Below are positions 22,318-31,377 of a stretch of 64,000 nucleotides of DNA, one piece after another. The notes beneath the pieces are model-generated. The model saw nothing but the letters and a program-made list of their open reading frames with translations, had not been told where the DNA came from and did not search any database. The DNA is from Phaeodactylum tricornutum CCAP 1055/1 (Eukaryota > Bacillariophyta > Bacillariophyceae > Surirellales > Neidiaceae). The translations under genes and the position numbers were made by a program. Position 1 is the first letter of the stretch, and each line of letters opens with the position of its first letter. The stretch spans positions 186,001-250,000 of the forward strand of contig NC_011689.1 in NCBI RefSeq assembly GCF_000150955.2. The letters run 5' to 3'.

Positions 22318-23541
22318 TTAAAGAGCGAGCGCACCGGCCACCACGGCCACGGCGAAGGGCACCGCCGCCGCGCACACGTTGGCCAACGTGGCCCCCGAAC
22401 CAGGCAAAGGGGGGAGGACAATCTCGTTACGAAAGGCTTGCATCTGGAGCGTCTCCTGCAACTCGCGTGTGGGCTGGACTTTCGCACGCAACTTGCGGGC
22501 AGTACGTCCCACAGACATGACCGCGTCGCCGCTGATTTCCACAATCAAGTTGGTCGTGGCTTCATTCGCGAAAATGGCGTACACAATCACGTCCACATGA
22601 ATGCACTCGTTGGCCGGGCACTCGGCATCTGCGGTGGCAATGCCGTACAAACCGGTGGCTCCATCAGCGGCGCTGCCGCCCGTAATGATCGCCTGAACAA
22701 CGTCGGGGTCGGGAACGGTGGCCGTGAAGGTAAGCTCGTCGATCGAATCAATACTGGCCAAAGGAAATTGGTCCGAAACGATGCAAATCGGAACGGTAAG
22801 TCCCTGCGTCACCGTCGTAGTGAAACTAGGACAGAGTCCCGCACTCACGGTATACTCAATTACCTCGTCGGTGTCAGTACCTGGGTCCAAGGTGTCCACG
22901 GTGAAAGCGGTCGCGTTAGCAATGGTACCGTTGAGTGTGAGAGTCACTTCATACGCAGTTTCGCGGTAGTTAATGTCCGTTGCGACTGCAGGGCTTCCAA
23001 CTTCCTTGGTCAGGGTAAACTTGACGCAAAAAAAGTACTTGACTATCAAATCGGTAGGAGCCCCAGTATCAGAGTAATAAGGCTGGGTAGCGGTGACGTT
23101 TTCGTCAAAGGAGATAGCAAAGGTGGATGTAGGGGACAAGATATTGCTCGTGTCGGCGGTAATACCGGATGTCAAAGCAGCATAGTTGAAATTGGACCCT
23201 CCTCTGCTGAAACAGGAAAGTTTCGGATCGGCCAACACTTCACTACCGGCTCCACTACGGGGAATGCGCCCCGATGACCCGGCAGTGAAGATATCGAAAC
23301 GACCGCCGATGGGATTTTGTGCGTCACCTCCACCGTTGGCGTACGTCATCGTGAGCGTGCTAGCGGCGGTGCTGACCGCGGTAAACGTAATGGCAAAGGA
23401 GGCCTCGTCAATTTGCAGATCACGGCTGAGCTGTTCCGAAGAGTCAAAGGTCTGGACGGGAAGGGCGTCGTGGGAGCTTGCGGTGGCGGTGGCGGCCAAG
23501 AAAGCGGCCGAGGCCAGCGAGAGAAGATTCTTGAAGATCAT
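22318..23541 (-). CDS. Secreted RXL-type surface protein, paralogue 3 (intact)
   Basis: The 407-residue protein starts at the ATG at 23541 in a good context (ACCATG); the longer reading to 23586 begins with a non-ATG codon. A signal peptide (residues 1-22) is followed by R-D-L-Q at 40-43, exactly as in paralogues 1 and 2. The body has GGRFDIFTA, the shared cysteines (LSCF, FFCVKFTL, GLCP, PICIVSDQ, ECPANEC) and GATGLYG. It then has PTRELQETL (from residue 357), LPPLPGSGA and an Ala/Val-rich hydrophobic tail that looks like a GPI-attachment signal. Its G+C content is higher than that of the other two copies, so it may be more highly expressed or under stronger selection. The role is not known; a cell-wall or silica-associated role is inferred from the architecture. 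Confidence 0.82.
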   Translation of the reverse strand: MIFKNLLSLASAAFLAATATASSHDALPVQTFDSSEQLSRDLQIDEASFAITFTAVSTAASTLTMTYANGGGDAQNPIGGRFDIFTAGSSGRIPRSGAGSEVLADPKLSCFSRGGSNFNYAALTSGITADTSNILSPTSTFAISFDENVTATQPYYSDTGAPTDLIVKYFFCVKFTLTKEVGSPAVATDINYRETAYEVTLTLNGTIANATAFTVDTLDPGTDTDEVIEYTVSAGLCPSFTTTVTQGLTVPICIVSDQFPLASIDSIDELTFTATVPDPDVVQAIITGGSAADGATGLYGIATADAECPANECIHVDVIVYAIFANEATTNLIVEISGDAVMSVGRTARKLRAKVQPTRELQETLQMQAFRNEIVLPPLPGSGATLANVCAAAVPFAVAVVAGALAL

Positions 23542-23979
23542 GGTGGTGCGGAAAGAGGCGGAGGACAACCAAAAAAGCTGGTGCAATTTGCGGCGTTTTG
23601 GTTTTTATGAGAGAGAGAGTGAGTTGCAATGTTTTGGACAACGCGTTTTTGGCGTTGGATTCGGTTCGTGTTCATCGAGTTCTCGTGCCGTGGAGCATCT
23701 GGGCGTTCTCGTTCTCAGTCATGGCATTTTCGAAGCATGTCCATCAACTTGATTGTGGGGAGCTCTTATGTCTCGGCACTCCGTAATCTCACCATGCCCC
23801 TCCACATAGTGAGGATCGAACTCTGCTCTTAACAATTGATATATTTGAATAGATTGGTTGGACCACATAGATGCCTTCCGAAAGTTGAGCTTTCTGTACA
23901 ATCTCGGAGAATTCGCTCGAGCAATCCAACGACAAAAAACCCTCACCAGCGACTCGGTCGTACATAGACTACAATTACT

Positions 23980-24345
23980 TTTTGCGGATTCCTCGGACCA
24001 ACGAATTCGGATTGTTTGAAACCATGAATCGGAGTTACGACATTGGACATTCGTATGCTCAATGAGTAATATATATAAAGAGCGAAGTGTAGCATTTCTT
24101 TAATCGTTTTAACGATCGCCGCAAATGAGAACCACAAAAGCGACCCCATAGTGCACGCGTAGTGAAATAGTGATTCTTGCGAATTCCTTGACTGTGGACC
24201 AACGAATTCGGATTGTTTGAAACCATAAATTGGAGTTAGGACGTTGGAAATTCGTACTACTCACTGACTCTGAGTAATATAGATATAAAGAGAGAAGTAA
24301 GGCATTTCTCTAATTGTTTTAACGATCGCTGGAAATGAGAACTGA
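23980..24345. repeat. Two imperfect direct repeats of 150-170 bp
   Basis: Copy 1 (about 23980-24132) and copy 2 (about 24172-24344) share GACCAACGAATTCGGATTGT, TTGAAACCAT, GAGTAATAT and TTTTAACGATCGC in the same order, with small gaps and substitutions. They carry no frame and no obvious terminal inverted repeats. Confidence 0.8.
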
Positions 24346-24958
24346 CTGCTCCGCGCATTGTATGGTACCAAATTTTGAACAAGGAGAGTGTTATGACCAA
24401 TGACTTTAATATGATCACTGGAGACTTTACATAGGAAGCCAAATAGGGCGTATAAAGCTGTAAACTCACGAGGGGAAGGTCGGTTGACGCGACCGAGTAG
24501 GGAAACTTTTGAATCGGAGCGCGTCCGCAACGATTTCACTGTCAACAAAAATTTGTCTTCAATCGTGGTGTCAATGACTGTATGAGAAGCCCAATGACCA
24601 GTAGATCTTGGAACGATGGCATCTGCCTTTCGTTTGATTGGCCTACAGAGATCCCCCCGACTAGCATCCGTCCGTTCGCTCGTTCGGAGGATCTGGGCAC
24701 CCACGTGCTTTCTGGTAGATGGCGAGCGCAAGATTGATTTTTACTGTTAACCTATCCTGCAAATTCAGAATGATCAAGATCCAACCAAGCTCAAGTTTCG
24801 AGTTCTCAATTCAATGGTTGCCATCTTCTCTATCCCAGCGAGAGACGGTCACGACCCCCCTCACTGTCAAGTATATACTTATATCTAAATAGAATATCCT
24901 TGCAGATTCAAGAAGTCTTTGCTGGCTAGAGGTCTTGAAGATTGGAAAGTGTCAAATT

Positions 24959-25042
24959 CCACGTCACTACCGCAGCCTGTTCTTCCACTACGAGCTTACG
25001 CACTGGAATAACCGGGTGCGGTAGTGACGTGGGATCTGACGT
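24959..25042. promoter_or_regulatory. Perfect 16-bp inverted repeat carrying CRE-like hexamers
   Basis: The left arm CCACGTCACTACCGCA (24959-24974) is exactly complementary to TGCGGTAGTGACGTGG (25017-25032), with a 42-bp loop. ACGTCA lies in the left arm and TGACGT in the right; a third TGACGT follows at 25037-25042. TGACGT/ACGTCA elements mediate CO2/cAMP responses in the P. tricornutum ptca1 promoter. Here the cluster lies about 600 bp upstream of the Mpv17 start. A regulatory role is inferred; a worn MITE end is the alternative. Confidence 0.5.
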
Positions 25043-25644
25043 ACCGTTTGGACGGGTGCGATCGTTTGGACACTCTACCGTACTGTGTCTAGAGTTACCG
25101 TTTCAGCTCTGGAGTTACTCTACTACTAGCTAGACTCTCTTTGAGCTAGGGAAATAAGAAATAATTTTGACAGATTGTAAGGAGTAGTCAAACAAGACTT
25201 GCTTTGGCGTTAACAGTTAGCAAACAATAGCGGTAGCGAATTACTATTCACAGTCAGTACCACAATTATAATGTAAGCAACCTATCGTCCGAGTAAAAGG
25301 GGGACTAGACGGGACCATGCTTGAGGGACGAAAGACAACGAACACGGACACCAAATCATACAGTTAACAGTAGGAAAGGATCTATCTACCCATAGTATTA
25401 ATCAGAAACCCTAGGCCTAGTTGCGACCGATTGTGGTTTTGGTAGTCACAGTCCACCCTCGACCGCGTCACTGTCGGACCTCGCCCGCGGGCGTTCCGCA
25501 CTGCTTCCTCGCTCGACACGCCGCCACAATTTCGGAGAGAATACATGATTCGTTCGTATCGGTGGCACGACGACCTCTTTCGAAAGTCTGTTCGGTCCCG
25601 AGCGTTGCTTTCTCGAAGAGCAGCACATTGACCGACCGATAACC

Positions 25645-26928
25645 ATGAAAGTGTGTGTCCTTTTCATGACGATTGCGGTCGCGACGGCGTACGCCTTGGC
25701 GCCCCACACACCGCCATCCATGTTTGCGGTGAGTAGGAGGCTTCGGACAAGCGCAGCGCCGTTGGCTTTCTGAGATTGTTGTTGCTGTTGCTGCTGATAC
25801 CATCAATGGACTGTCTGGCCGTCGCAGCGACGGAGGGGAATTGGAACAAAGCACGCATTCGAAGGGACGAGAGTGTCTGTGAGGCGACCTTTTTCGTTTC
25901 TTGCGCTTTTGCACTCATGTTTTCTTCGTAGTCCTCCACGCTCACCGTTCTGGGTTTTCCTTTTGCCTTATTGGTGTTTCTTTTAGCTGCGTCAACGACA
26001 CACTGCTTGGGTCGCACCAGCAACGGTGACTAATTGTCCGGAGGTACCGCTCGTTCTCCTGTTTTCCTCCCGCCCCGATACGGGCATGGCAGCTTCCACC
26101 GCTTCGCTGGACGACGATTCCCCGGAACCGCACCACACTATCTCCGACAGCCCGATCGAACAACCGATGGACAATCTATACAACTGGAACGCCATGATAA
26201 ATACCGGTTTCATTGTTGGTGTCGTTGGGGTCTTACTCTACGAGATCACCACCATGGACGCTACCATTTCCCGGGGTTGGACCTCGGAAGAACTCGCCGC
26301 CCGTATTCCGATGGACGTGTGGGCCGGCTACTCACAGGTTTTGGAAAACTCGCCGGTAGCCACCAAGGCCGCCACTTCGGCGACCGTCTACACCATTGGC
26401 GACTTTATTGCGCAGCGTACCCAGGGTGCGGCCATGGGTGACCTGGATCGGGGCCGCATTGTCCGTTCCATGCTGGCCGGACTGATCGGACACGGACCAC
26501 TCAGTCACTTTTGGTACAATGTCTGCGATCACTTTTTCGACAATGTGCTGCACTGGACCGCTTGGTGGAGTTTCTTCCCCAAAGTAGTTGTCGACCAAAC
26601 CACGTGGGGTCCCATTTGGAACAATACTTACATTCTACTCCTCGGTCTGATGAAGTTGGAAAAACTCGAAACGATCTGGTCCGACATGAAGCGTACCACG
26701 GTCCCGCTCATCCTTTCCGGTCTGAAGCTGTGGCCGCTCGCACACTGCGTCACGTACGGACTGGTCCCGGTCGAAAACCGACTGCTCTGGGTGGACGCGG
26801 TCGAAATTCTGTGGGTCACCATTCTGGCCACGACCGCCGCCGAGGCGCACGCAGACGCCAAAGTCGACACCAAAAGCGAGCCCGTAGAGGAAACGACCGT
26901 GGCCGCGACGGATGCCTCCCAGAAGTAG
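25645..26928 (+). CDS. Mpv17/PMP22-family membrane protein with a split targeting exon
   Basis: I propose two exons, 25645-25728 and 25987-26928, giving 341 residues. Exon 1 encodes a signal peptide (MKVCVLFMTIAVATAYA, then LAPHTPP). The donor GTGAGT is strong, and the acceptor TTTTAG follows a long pyrimidine tract. The second frame has no suitable ATG near its start, which supports the join. The body has the Mpv17 family features: NSPVATKAATSATVYTIGDF, a GPLSHFWY stretch, DQTTWGPIWN and the C-terminal WPLAHCVTYGLVPVENR signature, with about four membrane helices. Mpv17 proteins sit in inner mitochondrial, peroxisomal or plastid membranes and may form channels. Leu after the predicted A-Y-A cut is tolerated in diatom plastid presequences, so plastid or ER-derived membranes are likely. 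The family call is firm; the location is inferred. Confidence 0.82.
25729..25986 (+). other. 258-bp intron separating targeting exon from mature Mpv17 part
   Basis: Donor GCG|GTGAGT and acceptor TTTCTTTTAG|CTG join in phase 0. Unspliced, the first frame ends 15 codons later. Confidence 0.7.
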
Positions 26929-27819
26929 AACGGTTGCAGAAGCCTGCATACGTACGTACTTTACGTACGTGTATTGGGAAGCCAATGGATCGTGTTTGAT
27001 TGAATTGACGAAAGTGGATTTTTGGCACAGTTTGGGGAACACTACTCCTCCCCTCTAGTTGTCGTACCAAGGCACGACGCGGCAACGCATTTGTTGTGTA
27101 CACTAGCGGAACAGTCGGGAAACGTGCGTCCCCCTTTTTTGGGTCCGAAAGTTATCCCGTACCGATTTTGCGTCGCCACACACGGTACGGACGCAGTGCC
27201 TCGGAAACCCATCCGGTAAAAGCAACCCTTTGGCAATATTCGCTGCTGTTACATTAGTGTATTCTTTCATTTATTCCTTTATTCATTCATAGATTGAGAT
27301 TGCTGAAAGTCGTTTTAATTTGTGCGAGTGCGGCAAACGAAACTAGACTGCTCCGAGCAGTGCTTGCCAGCTGGTTGGGGGTAAATATTTTAGGATGCTG
27401 CCTACGAAACATGAAACACCAAGCAACTACTACCAAAGTGTGGAATGAGTCGATTCAAGTTTGGCAGTCTGTTTCTGACATCGCTGCCCTCTACTAGCAG
27501 TAACAGCCAAGGAACAGCATGGTAGTTAGCAGGTAGGTAGTTCTTCGCCTGTTTCAGTCCCCGAGGATGTCGTGCGGAACGAACGAATCACGGATCGTCC
27601 GCGCTTTTCGTTCTTTACAACTACAATTTACTGTCACAATCTTGTTTTCCATTTGCTCACTATCAGTCAAGATCCTACCTTTTGAGTGCTCCTCCTCCTG
27701 CTTTCTTTTTCTTTAAACTACAGCTGCTGTCTTTCCGATACCACATTGCTCTTTTCCAAGTCTTCCGAGTCGCCGATCGGCACGTTTCTAGTGAACTAGT
27801 CCTCATCGCACGTCGTCGG
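26929..27819. other. Intergenic stretch with an ACGTACGT palindrome
   Basis: Near 26946-26973, TACGTACGTA is followed after a short loop by a near copy on the other strand, forming a hairpin just behind the Mpv17 stop; it may be a 3'-end signal. The rest has no credible gene and is the probable promoter of the next gene. Confidence 0.4.
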
Positions 27820-28680
27820 ATGGTCCCCAATCATCGTCCCAGTCGGGGGCTCGGTCGGGGGATTCTACGACTTTCCGTTGCCGGCACGTTGTCTCTATGG
27901 ATTAGTCGTATCCACGGTTTTTCCATCGACGGGCGACGTGCTCCGGGACGACATTCCCCCGTCGTCGTGGATGGAACAACCTCCATCACGCCCCACGCTG
28001 CCACCGTTACGACGACGGCGCGGCGCATGGGTTTGTACGACGAACCCTTGCCACCCCGTCCGACTCCCCGCGTAAACACTACGGACACGGGGAACGTCCT
28101 TGATAACGACGAAGAAGACGCACTCTTGTCCGGATGGACCGCCTCCGTCACTACCAGTGACGCGTCTCCGCGTCTCTTCACCTTGGACGAACAGGGCCGC
28201 GAAGTCCGGGACTTGCTACCCCGTTTGTCCCGTCGACTCGATCGGAACATTGACTGTTACTACGAACCGGGGGATCGGGTGGTACAAAATTTGGTACAAA
28301 AGACCTCCTGCCATGTACTCGACGCCTGTTGGGCGTTGGAAGCCTGTAAGGGGGATATACAGGAAGCCTGGATCCGGATTTCGACCGCCCGACGAATGAA
28401 TCTGAATCAGTCGCGACAGACAATGATCCGAGACACTACCACTACCACCAACAACATCGCGGCGGATGGGTACGTGGACGAAGATTTGTACCAAGTCGAG
28501 CTGGAAGAAGAATTCGAAGAGCGCAAACAAAAGCGTATCCAAGCCGAAGCGCAACGGAAACAAGCGGACGCTCGACAGTACCGACAAGATGTTCTCTTCC
28601 AACCCGGTGAACCGGATCAACCCTGGTTGCCCAAAGCGAATCCTAAACCGGTCGATGACGAACCTTGGTTCACCGGATAA
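27820..28680 (+). CDS. Predicted plastid-targeted protein with a UBA-like helix bundle
   Basis: The ATG at 27820 gives 286 residues; readings further upstream need a non-ATG start. A signal peptide ends at IHG followed by FSIDGRRAPGR. Phe at the cut plus a basic stretch is the ASAF-type plastid signal of diatoms. The middle (about residues 155-205) contains SCHVLDACWALEACKGDIQE, which has the hydrophobic pattern and the GDI turn of UBA-like three-helix domains, as seen in EF-Ts and NAC. A charged coiled-coil stretch (about 228-260, rich in Glu, Lys and Gln) and a Pro/Trp-rich end follow. No known family name fits. UBA-like folds bind ubiquitin or ribosomal partners; for a plastid protein the latter, or a structural use, would be likelier. 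Function unknown. Confidence 0.7.
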   Translation: MVPNHRPSRGLGRGILRLSVAGTLSLWISRIHGFSIDGRRAPGRHSPVVVDGTTSITPHAATVTTTARRMGLYDEPLPPRPTPRVNTTDTGNVLDNDEEDALLSGWTASVTTSDASPRLFTLDEQGREVRDLLPRLSRRLDRNIDCYYEPGDRVVQNLVQKTSCHVLDACWALEACKGDIQEAWIRISTARRMNLNQSRQTMIRDTTTTTNNIAADGYVDEDLYQVELEEEFEERKQKRIQAEAQRKQADARQYRQDVLFQPGEPDQPWLPKANPKPVDDEPWFTG

Positions 28681-28913
28681 GTTTGTCCACACTTTGGACC
28701 GTATTTTTCTTCAACAGTACCTACCTACCTATCTACATACTTACCTAGTGAGATATACGTCGGCCCGGTCGTGCGCTCTGGAGCTCATCTAATGGAAAGC
28801 CATGTAAAGAAAGGATCCACAAAAAACTGATGACTATTTACTACCTTTTTCTCCCCAGAAGCGACACGCAGACTACATTTCCTGTTTCGTTTGAAAAACC
28901 CTCCGTTTCCCGG

Positions 28914-30353
28914 TTAGTACACCTCCACGTGCCACTGTCCGTTGGCCTTGAGTCTCCGCAGCGTCTGTGACCACACTTTCCCACGTGCCTTGGCGACGTC
29001 TTCCAAGGCTTCCAGAATCCCCGGCATCATCCCCTTGAGGCCGCAAAAGTAGATAATGGCCCCGTCCTCCAGTTTGGTCCACAACATTTCCGCCTCTTCG
29101 GACAAGACGTCCTGTACGTACAGTTTCCCACCCTGTTGGTTTTTCATTTCGCGAGAAATAGCGTAGTCCACGCGGAGCTGTCCGGGCCAGTTGGTATTGG
29201 ACGGTTGCTGCATACGTTCAAATTCGTCCGCGTAGAGGAGTCCACCGGTAACGGAGACACCGAGAATGAGCCAGGCCTGTCCCTGGTACATTTGCTTGGC
29301 GACGGTATTTTCGAGAAACAAGCGACGCAAAAAGGCCCGAAAGGGGGCAATACCCGTGCCGGTAGCGACCATGATGATATCCTGCTGATTGGCCTTTTCG
29401 TTGTTGCTGTTGCCAATGTCGGGCAAGAGCATGGTCTTCCCGACGGGCCCGGCCACTTGCACAATGGTCCCGGGTACCATATCGCACAAAAAGTTGGAAC
29501 AGACTCCGGCTTTGGTGGGATCCACCTTACGGGTTTGTGGATCGACGTATTCGGCTCTCCGCACACAGAGACTGACCGTGTTGCCCCGGAGGTCGTCTCC
29601 GTAGCGCGTCGATGCGATGCTGTACAAACGCGGTTTGTGCGGTCGACCGGTTTGCGGATTGGTTCCGGGCGGAATGACGGAGAGCGACTGTCCTTCGACG
29701 TAGTGCAAGCCCTTCGGGAGCGACATGATAATGTGTTGGACGTCCCCGGGTGCATCGTCCGCGATGAGTCTCCGCCGGGAAAGCACTTTGGCCGGAACCG
29801 GTGCGGCGGGTTTGGCAAAGGCGTCGGGGACGCCAATATCTTCCAGCCAATGCTGCGATTCTTGCAAGACGGGGAGAGGATTGGGGGTCGCCGGAATCAG
29901 CGTCTTGGGGACCGTCGCGTCCGCGTCGACGCGGACTCGTTGGGGAGCATCCGCATCCGCAACCACAACATCAACGACCGGGAGGGGCGGGACGCGTTCT
30001 CCGGTATACCGATAAATGTAGCCTTGTTGTATGCGTTCGTGTACAGAAATACCGAGTTTGCCTTGGACGGCTGGATCAAAGAGACGACAATCACCGGGAG
30101 GAAGCAAGGCAACCCCGGCACCGGCGCGGGTAATCCGTCGTTGGGCCCGGGCAATGCGTTCCTCGCGACTGTCGTCGGCGAACGTGACGATGGAGGCGTC
30201 GCGGATTCGGTCCGTCGTCGCGGACGTCGGACGCCCGGAATTGGCTTTCGACGGAACCCAGGCGTATACGCCCTCGGTTCCGTCCCCACGGAAGCCTCCG
30301 CACAGCAAGCTTAGCCACAGGGTCGTGTGCGGGAACGACCGTACGAAATTCAT
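28914..30353 (-). CDS. PETH: Plastid ferredoxin-NADP+ reductase (FNR)
   Basis: The 479-residue preprotein starts at the ATG at 30353. It transfers electrons from ferredoxin to NADP+ at the end of the photosynthetic chain. From about residue 190 it aligns with plant FNR: DDAPGD, the FAD-binding RLYS motif (residues 242-245), GVCSNFLCD, GPVGKTMLLP, the NADP-binding GTGIAPFRAF (about 331-340), YFCGLKGM and the C-terminal tyrosine (HVEVY) that stacks on the flavin. The N-terminus has a hydrophobic signal stretch, then VYA followed by W, consistent with a diatom plastid presequence. Between targeting signal and FAD domain lie about 150 extra residues, Val/Asp/Pro-rich, that I do not recognise. It is divergently placed to the bZIP gene. 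Confidence 0.95.
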   Translation of the reverse strand: MNFVRSFPHTTLWLSLLCGGFRGDGTEGVYAWVPSKANSGRPTSATTDRIRDASIVTFADDSREERIARAQRRITRAGAGVALLPPGDCRLFDPAVQGKLGISVHERIQQGYIYRYTGERVPPLPVVDVVVADADAPQRVRVDADATVPKTLIPATPNPLPVLQESQHWLEDIGVPDAFAKPAAPVPAKVLSRRRLIADDAPGDVQHIIMSLPKGLHYVEGQSLSVIPPGTNPQTGRPHKPRLYSIASTRYGDDLRGNTVSLCVRRAEYVDPQTRKVDPTKAGVCSNFLCDMVPGTIVQVAGPVGKTMLLPDIGNSNNEKANQQDIIMVATGTGIAPFRAFLRRLFLENTVAKQMYQGQAWLILGVSVTGGLLYADEFERMQQPSNTNWPGQLRVDYAISREMKNQQGGKLYVQDVLSEEAEMLWTKLEDGAIIYFCGLKGMMPGILEALEDVAKARGKVWSQTLRRLKANGQWHVEVY

Positions 30354-31377
30354 GCCGAACGAAATTCGAATGACCCACGAACCAATCAATCAATCGACTA
30401 GTCAATCAATCGAACTCACACACTCACACAGACTCGGAGATATATGCAAGGGTAATTGTTGTGTATGTACACACGTTCACGCGAGTAGTGTCGTAAGAAA
30501 CAATGAGACTGTGTGTGATAGTATAGTGGTGTCGTTAGAACAGGAACAAAAAGCCTTGGTGACTGTGAGAGAAAGGGTTCCAGCCACTGCACGACGTACG
30601 AAAGAGCCTCCCACACGGGTTTTACTGACGGCTCTGCAAGTGCGTGTAGAGACACATGTTTGTGTATGTTGGAATGAAAGTATTTGTATATATAGGTATG
30701 CTGTGTGGGCTTTTGAGTTGTCGGTTGGCGAGTCTGAACCCTGTCCCGGACCTAGTATATCCCGGGGGATAGGTAGGTAGTACCTATCGTCCTTAGGAGA
30801 GCTACTAGCTAGAGAGAGGTAGAGAATCGGTCCGCGAGGTCAAGTTCCAAATTCGGAATCTGCTTGTCGACGTCACGTTCTGACGTCATTCATCGAGAGT
30901 CCGCCAGAGTTCCGTCGCAGAAGTCCCCAGCGTTCGTGGTGGAAAGAGACCGCACACGCGCTCGCAACGAACGAATAGGAAACAAAAGTGACACTCCGTA
31001 GTTGCCTTCCAATGCTAACATGTCCATAAACTGGTATTGAAATATATAGGTCCGAATGCCGCAACGAGAGTCCGGATGTGACGTGAACCCGCATCAGGGA
31101 CTCGTGGCGAGCCCCGCTCTAGAGTAGCGACCCGAACGTCGCCCTACTTATATACCTATATATACTCTCACTACCTAGCTGTCTCTCGTAGTAGTCGACG
31201 AAAACAAGGTATAGCGGGGGTAGGGTGTGTGGGAAGGGGAGAACCCCACCCAAACGCACAAATTTTGTCGGGTGGATATCCCTACGGAACGGACTCGTTG
31301 GTACCTTACCTACCTAGCAACCTACCTACCTGCCTCGTCCCAATCCCTCGCGATTCCCAACACTACCAACCACGACC
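30354..31377. promoter_or_regulatory. Shared divergent promoter of FNR and bZIP genes with CRE-like sites
   Basis: The 1.0-kb stretch between two divergent start codons contains ACGTCA at 30870-30875, the full palindrome TGACGTCA at 30881-30888, and TGACGT at 31079-31084. These are typical bZIP sites, and TGACGT elements are known CO2/cAMP and light response elements in P. tricornutum. A TATATATACTC stretch lies near 31150-31170. CTAC-type short repeats occur near 31307-31333. Regulation of one or both genes through these sites is inferred. Confidence 0.5.

Larger units (their letters stand above)
23542..25644. other. Gene-free spacer with direct repeats and a CRE-bearing inverted repeat
   Basis: About 2.1 kb between divergent genes. 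It holds the promoter of the RXL paralogue, two imperfect 150-170 bp direct repeats (23980-24345), a 16-bp perfect inverted repeat (24959-25032), several ACAGT motifs (25214, 25250, 25360, 25367) and the leader of the Mpv17 gene. No credible protein frame is present. Confidence 0.5.

Noticed and set aside
22438-23277. 279-codon plus-strand frame
   Set aside because: Antisense shadow of the intact RXL paralogue at 22318-23541.
23790-23830. tRNA-like B-box (GAGTTCGATCCT on the minus strand)
   Set aside because: The flanking bases do not form a T-stem or acceptor stem.
29136-30314. 392-codon plus-strand frame
   Set aside because: Antisense to FNR, whose catalytic motifs and C-terminal tyrosine are unmistakable.
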